From positions 558,001-622,000 of the forward strand of contig NC_089448.1 of the NCBI RefSeq assembly GCF_026210795.1: 64,000 bases of DNA. Direction: 5' to 3'. Of the stretch, positions 19,560 through 31,825 are shown one piece after another; positions within the stretch are counted from its first letter, which is position 1, and every line of letters starts with the position of its first letter. The stretch comes from Rhizophagus irregularis. Its lineage: Eukaryota; Glomeromycota; Glomeromycetes; Glomerales; Glomeraceae. Position numbers and translations under genes: made by a program. The notes under the pieces were generated by a model. The model saw nothing but the letters and a program-made list of their open reading frames with translations. It was not told where the DNA came from and ran no database searches.

Positions 19560-21504
19560 TTGATTTCACCTTCTGATATAACTTTCAGACTAACCTTCGC
19601 AGTTTCATTGTTGCAGCTTATGCATAAGAATGATATTCCTGAAGGCTAGAATTATTAATGGAGAAGCAGACTGGTATAAAATAATGCGAACTGGAACAAA
19701 TATCATGGACGCAAATACTTCTGCCATCATTGCATGATTTCTCCTTCCTCAAGACTAGACCTACTTATAGAATATAAAGTGCACAACTGCAACGGAAAAA
19801 ACAATCCAAATTCTAGTTAACGAGAAATTTTCCCAAGAAGGGTAAGCACATTTCGCAGTTCAATAACTTAAAAGCTATGGAAGATGCTCTATTTATTTTA
19901 TATGGATCTTGAAGCAGACAGTTGTCCGTTAAAAAAAATTACAGGTAAACAAACTGTAAAGTTACAACAAAAACAATCAAATAGTTATGGTTATACGCCA
20001 ATACAAAAAGATTCAAAAATAATGAATGAGTGTATAAACGATTATCAAATTCAATTTCTGAAAAATGGAAAAATATGAAACGTGACTTAGAAGAAATCAT
20101 TAAGCCTGCTTTGCAAAATCCTGTCGAACATAAAATGACCGCACATGATTGGAAAAAACATGATGCATCTCACATATGTGATATATGTGTCAGATTATTA
20201 CAGGAATATTACGACAACGAGACTCAAAAATTTAACGGTGCAGCGCATAATGGTTGTGTTGAGGAAGCCTGCAGCGCAAAAAGATTAGATTTTAGAAAGT
20301 CAATGTATCGCAGGAAATACTTTTAACGAAGCAACTAAATGCTTTATATGCAAAAGAAACTAAAGGAAGAAAAAATTAATAAGATTAGTGATCACGATCA
20401 CATTACCAGGGATCTGTAATTTACAATTACAATTAAAACCAGATGAGCAGTATACATGGTGGTAGGCATTACGAATTTTCATCATAAGTTACGAGAATTA
20501 TGGTTTATAGCGAGTGATGACAAAATAGAGATAATTGCGGACAATATGGAAAATTATAAGTCTTTTACTATTGAGCAATTGGATTTATCGATTCATGTCA
20601 ATTCCAGTTCCCATCATTAGAAAAAGTGGCCACCAATCTGCGTGGTAGAGTCAACAACCCAGACGAACTTGTGAAACATTTTCCAATTATGGCACAATGC
20701 TTCCAGAAGCACTTTCTTCTGTTACTCACACAAAAAGGTGAGTGCCTGTATGAATGGAATGATCCAGACCGCTTCTTATGGAAATAGATCCCACCCAGAG
20801 AATACTTCGACAGTACACTAGTGGGTTAAATTATTGTAATCATGCATGTAAAAAACGCAAACACGAAATCAAGGGGAAAAATGATGACGGAAAGTGTAAA
20901 TCTGAAGATTACAAGGAAATCGATTACTGTGAACATGGAAAATATACACTATCAACCAAAAACAGTACAACTATGCACAAAAAGTATGGTGCGAGACAAA
21001 TCGTGAAACATTTGGGGATATTATATTCTTTATCTAAAAGTACTAATATTATAAGACACTTTTCGAAATTTTAGAATGACAATGAGCGTTCAACCTCGAT
21101 CCAGCCAATTACATAAAATTACATTTTATTCGCATTTGACGCAGCAAAAAAAGATGACAAACGTCAAGCTTGAATTATCAAGAGGATATGCACAACGCTG
21201 GATGAGAGGAGGAAATTCGATGGCACCACGTCATAGCGAAGGCAGGAATGAAAGAATTTAATAATAAAAAGGCTATCAAGTGGCTTCTTTACTTGGATGC
21301 TAACAATTTACTATATGGTTGGGAGATGATACAATATTTACCTACAGGAGGTCTCCGTTAGCTTGACTTTAAGGACTTGCCAAATATACAAAACATTTCA
21401 CCAACGGCTAAACGAGGAAGTGCATGGGAAGTAAAAACTAAGGTATCCGGAAAAATTACATCCATCACTTTCTGATTTTTCTCTCTGTCATGAATGTCCA
21501 GTGA

Positions 21505-21621
21505 GGGTATACGATATTAACGTACGAACTGGTCGGAGTTAACGTTAACGCTATCACGTGCAAGTGCAAGTGCATAACTCCTAAACTCGGGCCAGTTCGT
21601 AGTACGTAATATCGTACACCC
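21505..21621. mobile_element. 117-bp MITE-like element inside the polymerase relic
   Basis: Near-perfect palindrome: GGGTATACGATATTAACGTA ... then CGAACTGG on the left, and CCAGTTCG..TACGTAATATCGTACACCC on the right. It splits the polymerase between CHECPV and the PERRIVKCEEL-like stretch. Confidence 0.7.
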
Positions 21622-21850
21622 TTCCTGAACGACGTATAGTAAAATGTGAAGAACTTAGTCTCTATCAATTGAGAAATTGAGTAAGGGAAAGTTTGCAGGG
21701 ACAGAAAAATTAGTGGCTATGTTAGAAATTAAAGACCGCTATATACTTCATTACAGGAATCTTCAACAATGTCTTGCATTAGGAATGGAATTAGAACACG
21801 TATATCATGTATTAGAATCTAACTAATCATCGTGGCTCGAACCCTATATT

Positions 21851-22142
21851 AGAGGTCTGCATTGACCCTATTTTACAACCCGGCTCGCACTTGGAACTTA
21901 ACCTAAAGTGCCAGGTCCGGACTTAATATATTAAAAACCTGGCTCGGACCCGGATTATTATTATATCAATTTGTAAAAACAAAAAAAATTGACCAACTTA
22001 ATTTTGGCCAGTTCAATTTCGGCCGGAATTAAGGCGATTTTGACCAGAATTACGAAGGTGAATTTGAAAGAAAATTTGCCGGCCCAAACCCGGATCCGGG
22101 TCTGGGCCGGGTCCAGGTTCCTGGTCTCGTTCGCAGGCCTCT
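21851..22142. mobile_element. 292-bp GC-rich inverted-repeat element
   Basis: Ends AGAGGTCTGC and GCAGGCCTCT (one mismatch as inverted repeat). The arms are rich in CCCGG/GGCC blocks (CCTGGCTCGGACCCGG against CCGGGTCCAGG). GC content is far above the surroundings. It sits directly after the polymerase segment ending in VLESN. Confidence 0.6.
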
Positions 22143-23830
22143 ACAATTTTACGAAACCATATAGCAAGAAAAATTCATTTTATTTGGAAAATTGACATTA
22201 TCAAACATCAAACAATGTTATACTGGAAAGGGAAACGGATTGCTCGGCTTGACAATGCCATAATAATTTAATAATAAGCCTAGTAAAAGATGAAAACCAA
22301 TACGATAAAAATAAAAGAACAACAATAAATTATTAATATTTACTCCAAACTTTGAGAATGTCCCATATCATACATCTCTATTATAAGAAAGAGTTAAGAG
22401 GTGATACGCTAACCGACATCATTAACTAAAGTAAAAACTAGATATGACCTGGAATTGCAAAATGGGTAAGTTTTTTCTTTTCTTTTCTTCCTTTAATAAG
22501 AATAAACCTCATAATGGATTATAATCATATTTATGTTATAAGCAATAACGGCAATGGGCATCATTATCAGTCACGAGATTTTTACAAACCATCCTAATAC
22601 GTAATTTATTTTATACTCTTAATCGGTTATTATTACGCAAAAAAAAATTTACCCGATTTCCACGTATTTATTAATAAATATCATACTACGTAATTTTCGA
22701 TTATACGATTGGCCAATGCAGTATAAATGTATAATATAGGTTCTTTTACGATTAGCAGCAGGTATAATAGGTTGTAATTGGTGGGCAAGAAACTTATATC
22801 AAAACCAAAAGTATTGTTCCAGAAACTTGGCTTGTTACAAATTGCTCGCAGCTTTACCTGCAGGAAATAACCACGAAGGTACATTTCTTTGCCAACCAGA
22901 CCATCGCAGAGGTAATAATTACTGGGCTACAATATAAACTATATTAATAATAAAAATTATTAAAATACAAGATAAAGATGGGTCCCGACTCCCGACTCCT
23001 ACCTAACATTATGGCCAATACATTACGACGGCACAACGCAAAAAATGCTTTGAGAGGGACTTGTGGAAATTAATGAACAAGACAGTATTCGGTAAAACTA
23101 TGGAAGACGTAAAGGGGCTGATTGTACGTCCAATAGGTGAAGAATATCGTCTACGTAATATGTTGTCAGATCCAACCTTGGTTGGACGTAATCGCAATTC
23201 ATCGTAGGCAAACTCACGTTACACTCAATAAGCCGATTTATGTAGGAGCAACGATTTTGGATTTAAGCAAGTACTACATGCACGATTTCTGGTATAATCA
23301 TATCAAACGAAAGTATGAGAATAAGGCAAAGCTTTGTTATACGGACACTGATTCATTTATTGCTGAAATAGAAACGGAAAATGTTTATGCCGATATGATC
23401 GAAGATGCCGACCTCTACGATTTAGTGATTATCCAGAAGATCATCCATTACTTAAAAAATTACCATCCGGCCAATGGATAACCAGGCCATACGGTACACA
23501 AGAGCTAAAAATATGAAGGTAATTGATAAGTGGAAGGATAAGAATGCTGGGCACGAATAATAAGGTATGCCAACGATCGTTACAATCACACGCTGAAAAA
23601 TGTGGCAAAAAATATACAGAAATCTAAAGGACTTAAAAGGTCTAGCATGAGCATTGTATTCTAGATAATGAAGACAAATCCCAAACTGCTTCCGTTGTGC
23701 CATAGTCTGCCCATAGAGGCATAGACAATCCGACAATCAAAAGAAGTATTAACCACTTGATTCCAAAAGATGGATATTAAATGATCGTATTACAACTTGG
23801 GCAATGTGGGAATAATATACCTCGAGAAAT

Positions 23831-24589
23831 ATTAGCAGGTTTAGGTATTTAAGTGAATTAGAAAAGTTATTTCAACATATGATTATGTTATAATATGTAG
23901 TGGGTAAAGGTAACTTATATACAAGATACAGTTTAATTGTCATGAAAGATGAAGTCTCATTGTATGGGATGCGCATTCCATTTTTAGACGAATTTTATTC
24001 CGATGACGATCTTTATTATGAGCTTCCACATATTAATAAATCAGTAGAGAGGAGTTGTTTGCCGAAAAGTAATCCAGTGAAAACCGCCATGGTGCATGAC
24101 AGTTCATCTGAATCATCCGAATCTTCTGGAGGTGAATTTTTCGATACAGTTATTCCTAAGAAAAAACAAGAATAATAAGTATAAACAGAAAATAAAGAGT
24201 GGCCTCATTGTCTTGATTGCCGACACGAGTTTACCGCTAGCACATAATAGTAATAGTTTTTAGTCGACATTCATTGTATTACTCCGATTCCGGAGTGCTG
24301 ATCAACATCTCGGAATATTTTTTTTTTGCTGAGCCGCATGCACGCATATGCATGTATGAAACAAGGCAGAGTCTGTGCAACATCTACATTTAGTACCATT
24401 CGCCCATTCGGTATTTTTTTTCCGCAAATAAAAATTTTATTTTGGGTTCTATTTGTTTGTATTCCTTTTTAAGACAGACCATTCTACTATACAAATAAGG
24501 AATAGACACTTATCTCGTATACAGCATTTTAGCCAATAAAATTTCACAAAAAATTCTACGTTACTCTGTCTATTGATAGGGAAAAATTA
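23831..24589 (+). other. Spacer with a 77-codon hypothetical ORF
   Basis: An ATG at 23942 opens a frame to 24175 encoding MKDEVSLYGMRIPFLDEF..., an acidic stretch, a Ser/Glu cluster (SSSESSESSGG) and a Lys-rich end. I do not recognise it; position directly behind the polymerase suggests another relic Polinton gene. The rest (24176-24589) shows no gene. Confidence 0.3.
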
Positions 24590-25040
24590 GTTAGCCACCT
24601 CAAGCCGCTTCGAACCGTGAACGGAAATTACTCGATGAACTCAACTCGTTGCGGACATTATTCAACGAATTTGTCCATGGTACGTATAATGTGGTGGGAA
24701 AGGTGGAGAGGTTTCGTGACGCATCAGAATTTTTTTTGAGCTTTGTTCACGAAGTAACTCTGTCGTTAACTGCAGATTTCGATGTTGTCGTTAGTCCGAA
24801 CGAACTAAATTATTCAAGTGGCTCTCGATGGCCTCAGAGAACGCATACGTGCAGTGAGTAAGCGTAAGGCAAACGAGATAGCAGTTGCGGGTAAGGTATT
24901 CGGGATTATTATAGATGCGAACGAATGGTATTGTCGTGTATGACAGTGAGAACATGGGAGGTACGGTTGAAAGGATTCTTGGTCATATTTCTTGGTTATT
25001 GGGTGAGGTACAAGAATCGCTCGAAGTGAAGAGAGACTAA
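24590..25040 (+). pseudogene. Decayed coding region, helical protein
   Basis: Two or three plus frames in succession read as protein: RERKLLDELNSLRTLFNEF then ASEFFLSFVHEVTLSL, next GLRERIRAVSKRKANEI, and last VERILGHISWLLGEVQ to a TAA near 25040. Shifts between frames and a poly-T tract (24732-24739) mark the breaks. The pieces are helix- or coiled-coil-forming. No family is recognised; unrecognised introns are an alternative to decay. Confidence 0.4.
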
Positions 25041-25960
25041 TAAAAAAGCAAAAGTCGTCTAGCAATCTTGCGGAAAAACCAGAGTAAATAGTTCTTAGCG
25101 TAGTAATTCATCATGTATCATTGGGCAAAGTCCCGAATTTTTGTATTTATTTTAGTGAAACTGGTTATTTCTTCAAAAGGCTAAAAAGCACTTCGATTAG
25201 TAACTTGTATTTATTTTGTCTGTTTTAATAAAAAAATTTTCAGCGAACATGGTCGCTAAAAAATTACATGGTTATTTTTTTCTCGATTTACTAGGTATTT
25301 AATACATACGCTATATCATAAAGAAATAAAAGACACAATATTTTGTTCTAACGAGTTTATGAGTTTTGAAAATATCAATTTGTCATCAGCGATCACTTAC
25401 TGTTTATGATATACGTTCGGAGCTTTTCAGGGGAATACCAAGATATTACGTTTACTACGATGACATCGTATTATTAAGCTTTTTAATTGAGCAATCACAA
25501 TAGTTATTAATAATCTATTGTCTTCATTTCAATTTGATAGTTTGTTCTACGTAAAAAGATATATAAACACAACAAAAATGATGAATCCTTACTCTGAAAT
25601 CGTTCGACTATATTTAAATGGAAGGTGGCGATCGCGACGATCATTTGAGGAACTGAAATTAGTAGCGAATGGTTTAAACGGATTTTATGTATAAAAAATG
25701 ATAATGATCTTGTTATATTTGTGGCGAAGAAAAAGATTTCGTAGTGTCTTCGGAACAAAGTCACCAAATGTACACATGTTGGTACCATTGTAAACAGTTA
25801 CACAGACGTGACTATCCTATTAATGGTGCGACATTATCATTTGAAATTGATATTATAATGAATTTATTTAAGTTCACATTTACATTCAAAATTTGCCAAT
25901 TTGCCTTACATAGTAAAATAAATGTACAAGCACATCCGTCAACGGAGTACGAATTCCTTA
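25041..25960. other. Intergenic, upstream of the secreted-protein gene
   Basis: No gene or repeat recognised apart from promoter sequence near the right end. Confidence 0.4.
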
Positions 25961-25965
25961 TTCTC

Positions 25966-25973
25966 TATAAAAA
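25966..25973 (+). promoter_or_regulatory. TATA box
   Basis: TATAAAAA lies 70 bp before the ATG of the secreted-protein gene, in the context CTCTATAAAAACG. This position fits a short 5' untranslated region. Confidence 0.5.
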
Positions 25974-26042
25974 CGTACATCCATTTAAATTTATCTATTT
26001 ACAATACTTTCGAGCTCTTTTCTTGTTTCTTTAAAAAAAAAA

Positions 26043-26988
26043 ATGTCTCAAAAAAATATTATTATTTGTTTTTTAGTTATCTTTGTTTTCGCAGTTAATT
26101 ATAGTGATGCAATAGATGTCAAAGTTGGAGATGGTTATTATCCGTTTGATCCCATATCCGTTGATACACATTATGATGAGCCTGTAGGTTTTATTTCATT
26201 AAAATCAACATGAAATAAATTTTTTTTTGAATAAATAAATAAATAAAAATTATTACTTTTTTATTAGGTAGTATTTATAAGAACAGGCACTAAGACGTTT
26301 GCACTCGATGAATATGATGATTGTACAAAATCCGAAAGACCTGATTCTTGTAAGTAAAAATGTTATACATTTTCTCGTTAGTTATGCTATCATCGTTATT
26401 TTCTTTTAAAAAACGAGGGTTTTTTTTTTTCTAAAATTAGTTCATGCAGTATTAACAAATGAACAACCGAAAGCTATATTTATGCCTAAAAATACTACCG
26501 GAAGAACTGAATTTCACATACGCACTAATGGACCCGGTTGTGAGTCTCAGGATCAAATTGTCATTTCTGCAAGTGAAGACCTGCAAGGAGGACTTAAGAT
26601 AATTCAAAAATATAATAGTAATGAATACGATGATAATAATAATAATAACAATAATAATAACAATAATAATAACAATAATAACAACAACAATAACAACAAT
26701 AATAACAACAATAATAACAACAACAATAACAACAACGGTAATAAAAACAACAACGGTAATAACAACAACAACGGTAATAATAACAACGGTAATAGCAACG
26801 GTAGCGGTAATAATAACGGCGGTAATAACAACGGCGGTAGTAACAACGGTAATGACAATAGTCATTGCATCATTTGCATTACAACCCATAGCGCCGGCGA
26901 TAAGGTTCAAATACCCACCATTATTGGTAATTGTAGCGGAATAGTTTTTGCTATTATAGGTGTAGTGATGGCCCATTTCATACTCTGA
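26043..26988 (+). CDS. Predicted secreted, GPI-anchored Asn-rich surface protein
   Basis: Three exons, 26043-26183, 26268-26349 and 26441-26988. The introns have GTAGGT...TTATTAG and GTAAGT...AAATTAG borders. Splicing gives 256 residues with no stop. Residues 1-20 form a signal peptide (MSQKNIIICFLVIFVFAV). A folded domain with cysteines follows (ESQDQIVISASED). A poly-Asn tract of more than 40 residues grades into an Asn/Gly region encoded by an AAT/AAC microsatellite. The C-terminus has a small-residue site and a hydrophobic tail (GIVFAIIGVVMAHFIL), as in GPI-anchored cell-wall proteins. A TATA box precedes it. Length of the Asn tract is likely to vary between strains. Function unknown. Confidence 0.75.
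26628..26850 (+). repeat. AAT/AAC microsatellite coding poly-Asn
   Basis: Trinucleotide array (AAT, AAC, later GGT) inside exon 3 of the surface-protein gene. Open frames on the opposite strand and in other phases here are by-products of the repeat. Confidence 0.9.
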
Positions 26989-27989
26989 ATCATTTAGATG
27001 GAACGCGTAGTTTAGAAAAAATTCCGTTGTCGTAGTAGTGTTTTGGGCGAAAATAGTTTCGCTTAATTGATCTACAATTATGGCAAACACAAACAATAAA
27101 CAATCAATCTTTTTTTGAGCCGAGAAAAGAAAAAATTAAATTTGTTGGCATATTATCGAACAAATGAAATTTTTGTGTAACACACTCCTTGCATATCCCT
27201 TTGTAATTAGTCCGGATTCCGGTGTAACGAAGGATTCGTTTTAGCATCCCGATGTCTGTATCGTTGCACGTCATCTTAATAAGAAAGTACCCGTAATATT
27301 GCTTTTTTATTTTATACCGTTTTGTTCCGAAGTATACATATTTGTTTATTGTTTATATCGTTACAACAAAAACATTCCAAATTCTCTCTCTTATCCTTTC
27401 TTTTTTTATATTAAAATAATTTTAAAAATCTATTAAATAATGAAAAAATAAATATTTTGAAGTTTAAGCTGGAATATTATTATAATGCTCTATTTTGATT
27501 TTCAAAAAAAAAACGATATATTAATTTTTTATTAATATTGTTTAAATATTTGTGAAAAAAGTGAATTTATTCCTAACCCTAGGGCCGAGGTGAGATCTAA
27601 ATATTCATTACCTCCTTAAATAGAAATTTGACTGGCTAATTTTTGCGGTTGATTTTTTTTCTGATAAAAAATAAATCAGTTATAGTACACTACACTTCAT
27701 TAAAAAATGGTTTATGTGGAATGTAAAATTTGGTCCTTTTCAGATAATGTAAGGCGTTACAAAGCAATGAAAGAAGGTCATACTCACTATACAGTCAAGA
27801 CATTGATCGGATACATCATCATGTGAAAATTTTATTAGAAAAAGCGTGCTTGATAATAGGAATTAGTTAGAAAATTAACCTGGCGCGGACGGTTTTTAAA
27901 ACCTGGCTAATAAAGAAAAACGAAATCGCTAACCAACAACAAAGATATTCTCGTAGTTAAAATATACCCTTTGAGTTTGGAAATCATAA
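26989..27989. other. Intergenic, no gene seen
   Basis: 3' flank of the surface-protein gene, followed by AT-rich sequence leading into the LINE relic. Confidence 0.4.
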
Positions 27990-30130
27990 GTTAATATAGA
28001 AATATAGAAGTCATACCTTATCGGCAAGCAGAGCATATATTGGGAGTATACGTAAAAATGCTCATTTACACTTAGGAAAAGAAATTAAACACGACCATAT
28101 TAGTTACGTCATCAACAAAGTTCTTATTTCCCGAATAGAATATCTTTCCCAAAATTTTGTTATTTCTCCCTCATAATCAGTATTTTAAGATTAGTTTTTA
28201 AACAATCATTATCCTTACCTAAATCCATGTACAACACTGTAATCCATAGCCACATATATCTTAACATTATCAATTTATTCGATAACCAGATCCGTATGCA
28301 AGCTTCACTTATTAACGCCCAAGCTAACTTACCTTTAACTCCGAACATCATAAAATTTTTAATTTTGTCATCTTTATATAAATTTTGGACTCTATTAATC
28401 ACAAACAACCACTTAAATTTTTTCTATCCCTTTAATATCCTTTAATAGATTAGAATCGCTTATGTGTTTTCCCCATCATTATGCTATTTCACTTGAATTT
28501 AATTTTAATTTACTCATACGAAGCGGCAATATACCCTCGCACAATTTATTACTGATCCACAAAAATATTTTTTATTTGCTTAAAGTTTATAGAAAAAGAT
28601 ATAATCTTTCTCGACCAAAAAATTAGCCCTGATGGAAGCTTTTTAATGAGATGGAAGGAAATCAAGAAACACTTCAAGCCTAATACCAGAAAGAGTTCAG
28701 TACCATCTTGGTACAAATTCTTGAAAGAAAACATTATTATTAATCCTAATAACGGTCGGTCACAACGCAAATAATACAAAGCCTTCATATCAAACGTTCA
28801 TCGATACCTACACCTTCTGATACGTCATACTATAGCAAAAATTTCTAGTTCGGTTATTGGTCAGATAGAATCTAATATTGTCTAGCAAGATTTTAGGAAA
28901 AACACACTTTCCCAATCATACCCATGCTTTATACAGAACACTACAATGTTCATAATCACAACTATAACAATACTAACAACACAAGTATTGGTTCATCTAG
29001 TCAGCACTTTCCTCGTTTTTAGAGACAGTTTTATAATCCCCTGTCAAGGTTGTTCGCTACACGATTCATACTACATAGGTGGTATCATAAGCGTCCTTTA
29101 ACTCTCACTTTTTTAATTAAAACGTTTCAACATCAATCACGTAATCGTCAACTTCGTAAATGCCAAAAACTTGAAAAAAATCATATTACATATAGATCTC
29201 TTGGATAACAAGATTTTATTTGAGGAACACACACGAAAATTGAAATCAAAACACTCAATTTACACATCTCGGAATAAACGAAATATCTCTGGGGACTACA
29301 TCACCAGATAATGACACATTAATTAGAAAATTAATAACGAACAATATGATCCGACAAGACCTGATTTATTTATCCAGTTAAGGGCTCTGTTATTCATCGG
29401 GCGAGTTCTACAAAAGCCGACTTATTCACCATCCCTATTATTTGCCCGAAAAAGAGTCAGATTGGAATTTGTACTGATTTATAATTTTGCTATAAATACG
29501 TTCAACTCGTTATATATAATCCAAATTGACACCGCGAAGATTTCAAAAAAGTAAACAATTGTCTTATCTGGGCGGCGATGAAATATATCATAGATACTTT
29601 ATCGATCCAGGTGAAGTTAACCAACGTGAAAGCACATTCGAATGATCCTCTTAACGACCAAGCAGATTTATTAGCGAAAGAAACCTTAGTATAGCATCAC
29701 CAATAATTATTAATAAGCTAGGTATTTCTACAGACCTACACAGTTTTGCAGGGTCATGTGAAACAAAGAATTTACGATAGATAGAAATATTAGAAAAACA
29801 ATGAAAATAATTATCAACAACAAACGATTCCAGAAACAATTAGCATACAAGGATCTCTCCAGTCTCCATCATTAATGATTATGTTTAGATGACAAGATTA
29901 ACTGATGGCTAGCGACAAGCTTGATTTAAATTTAACCCCTTTGAACGTCCTACTAGCTTGAAACTCAACAAATTGAATAGTTGGCGATCGGTTTTACAAT
30001 TACCTACGTTAGATATTCTTAACAGGAAATTTGACCAATTGTTCTTATGTCATGAACGTATTGAGAATAAGTAACACTTATGGATCATGTTGTGAAGTTC
30101 TTCGTCGTCCGGTTTTTAATCACCATCAAG
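27990..30130 (+). pseudogene. Decayed LINE 3' region with RNase H
   Basis: Broken plus-strand frames follow the C-terminal half of a fungal LINE ORF2. First is an RT-connection segment (YVINKVLISRIEYLSQNF, about 28105-28160), then INLFDNQIRMQASLINAQANLP (28265-28330) and SPDGSFLMRWKEIKKHF (28625-28680). RNase H blocks follow: SSSTKAELFTI (29405), GICTD (29470) and VKAHSNDPLNDQADLLAKE (29627-29680). The last piece is a Cys/His end near 30045. Stops and frameshifts are frequent. The 5' part is absent. Confidence 0.7.
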
Positions 30131-30428
30131 ATAAACTCAAGGCACTCTTACTAAAGAGATTAAGTGGTCCTATTCAGTCCTACGTGGTCATTCTTTGGGA
30201 CTGGACCGGACGGACTGCAATCCCGGACTGTATAGGGACCCAGAAATATATATATAAGGGTCAGGTGGCGAAAATTTTTTTTACTATGAGCTGTACGCAG
30301 AGACTTTTTATATGGGTAGTACGCATAATTGACACCTGATATTGAAAATCCTGTAAAAATACGCAAATAAAATTTCAGACATTAAGTTATTAATTATTTT
30401 ATTATGACTTCTATATTATTTATATATA

Positions 30429-31332
30429 CAGTAGTGGTCATAAGTATCCCACCCCTCATAATTTCTGAATCAAATAATAACACCCACTGAAATTTTTTGG
30501 GATTCAAGTATAATGCTAACCTTGATCACGTGTAAAATTTTAAGTTTATATGATGTATATTTTAGGAGTTATATGATTGGTGAATTTTTAGCTGCAAAAT
30601 GCTGATCTTTTTTAATAAATAATATTTTGCACGTAAATATTCAATAGTACTAAAGCGAAATTTTGAAAAAATAGTTATTTACATTCATTATAGTTAGGAT
30701 TATGATCATTTACTTGGCCAAAAATGCCATCAAAATAAAGACTTGATAATGAAAAAAATCATACTATCTATAAAAAATCCGTTATTATGATAATTTTTTT
30801 AGCTCAAAGATTTAGTAAACCAATTTTTACTTAAGTAAAGTTTTGACACTTATTTTATGCATAGTACCTATAAAGGAGATCTCTTGGCTTATTCCTATGA
30901 TATTTTTAGCAAATATAACTTAGAATGAGCCTTGCATAAGGTTGATAATTCAAAACATAATCAAAAATTATGAAAAAATAAAAGGAAAAATATAATATAA
31001 TTGAAATTTCCCAAATATGTATTTTATTTGGTAAAAAATTTGAGAAAAATGTGTAGTAACTCTTGAAATTAATATATTCAAAAAAAAAAAATTATATATT
31101 TAGAAGACTAAGGCGTGAAATAATAAAGGAATGAAAATATATGTGTAAAAAAATAAAATTTTTGGAGACACAAAATTTACTGATCATCTAACTCCTAAAA
31201 TATATATCATACAAACTTAAAATTTTACACACGATTAAGGTTAGCATTATACTTAAATCCCAAAAAATTTTAGTAGGTATTATTATTTGATTTCAGAAAT
31301 TATGAGGGGTGGGATACTTATGACCACTACTG
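30429..31332. mobile_element. Tc1/mariner-like non-autonomous element with long TIRs
   Basis: Terminal inverted repeats of about 165 bp begin CAGTAGTGGTCATAAGTATC and end in its complement. They are flanked by TA on both sides (30427-30428, 31333-31334). CAGT ends, the GGTCATAAGTAT motif and TA duplication fit the Tc1/mariner superfamily. The 570-bp core has no transposase ORF. Confidence 0.75.
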
Positions 31333-31447
31333 TAAAACCAAATACTAATGTGAAAAAATAGAATTTATTCTAATTTACCATTTTTTCAATAATATTTTAT
31401 TAAAATTTCACTTAGAAATTTCTTTCAATTAATATTAAATATTACAA

Positions 31448-31475
31448 TGCGGTCAATGCGGTCAATGCGGTTAAC
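31448..31475. repeat. Short tandem repeat CGGTCAATG
   Basis: Three copies of a 9-bp unit (GCGGTCAAT, last copy diverged). Confidence 0.7.
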
Positions 31476-31728
31476 GTACTGTAAATATATTATATATATA
31501 AGATTAGCCAAATTTATAAAAATTTTGATAAAAAATACACAATCTTGATGACCTAACTATGAATGAAAAATTCTTAAATTGTACGCAAATCAAAACTTTA
31601 CTCGACGCATCTGTGTACCCTACCCTGAATATACTGTATATTTCTGGGTCCTATTGTATGCAGCGCAGTAAGACCGAGGTGCCGGTCCTACATTTCGGTC
31701 TTAAATATTATTGGTCAGTTATCTTTCG

Positions 31729-31825
31729 ATCCAGTGGTCGTAGAAAGACGAAATATAACCTGTTAGAATCGTCTCATCTAGACGATTCTAACGGTGGTTG
31801 TTTTATCTTTTTATGATCGCTGGAT
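31729..31825. mobile_element. 97-bp palindromic MITE-like element
   Basis: ATCCAGTGGTCGTAGAAAGA at the left pairs with the complement of TCTTTTTATGATCGCTGGAT at the right. The centre is a perfect 13-bp stem GTTAGAATCGTCT/AGACGATTCTAAC around CATCT. Confidence 0.6.

Larger units (their letters stand above)
19600..23830 (+). pseudogene. Decayed Polinton-type protein-primed DNA polymerase B
   Basis: Pieces in all three plus frames line up in the order of DNA_pol_B_2. A CxxC...H finger (KYFCHHCMIS, about 19710) comes first, then an exonuclease region (ALFILY...DLEADS, about 19890). HDASHICDIC with GAAHNGC follows (20158-20260), then the RGG..M segment (21205). Polymerase motif A is LLYLDANNLYGW (about 21285-21318), followed by YILHYRNL...ALGMELEHVYHVLE (21740-21825). 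FGKTMEDV (23090) precedes motif C YTDTDSF (23337-23358), and the C-terminal DSKRWILND...ITTW ends near 23825. Many frameshifts and stops make it non-functional. Two inverted-repeat insertions (21505-21621, 21851-22142) and about 870 bp of unassigned DNA interrupt it. Such polymerases replicate Polintons from a terminal protein. Confidence 0.8.
30235..31651. mobile_element. Outer inverted-repeat element with GGACCCAGAAATATA ends
   Basis: GGACCCAGAAATATA at 30236-30250 is exactly inverted at 31637-31651. The left end (to about 30300) resembles the right arm of the 234-bp MITE at 61313-61546 (TACTATGAGCTGTACGCA). A second element (30429-31332) is nested inside. The pairing of the two ends as one element is an inference. 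Confidence 0.45.

Noticed and set aside
23780-23851. ORF starting MIVLQLGQCGNN, like a tubulin N-terminus
   Set aside because: It is an out-of-frame reading of the polymerase C-terminus (DSKRWILND...ITTW in the other phase). It stops after 23 codons and no tubulin body follows.
26452-27096. Minus- and other-frame ORFs of Val/Ile/Leu or Thr/Ile repeats
   Set aside because: Produced by the AAT/AAC microsatellite in the surface-protein gene.
29651-29839. Minus-strand 62-codon ORF over the RNase H region
   Set aside because: The plus strand carries the RNase H motifs; this is the antisense shadow.
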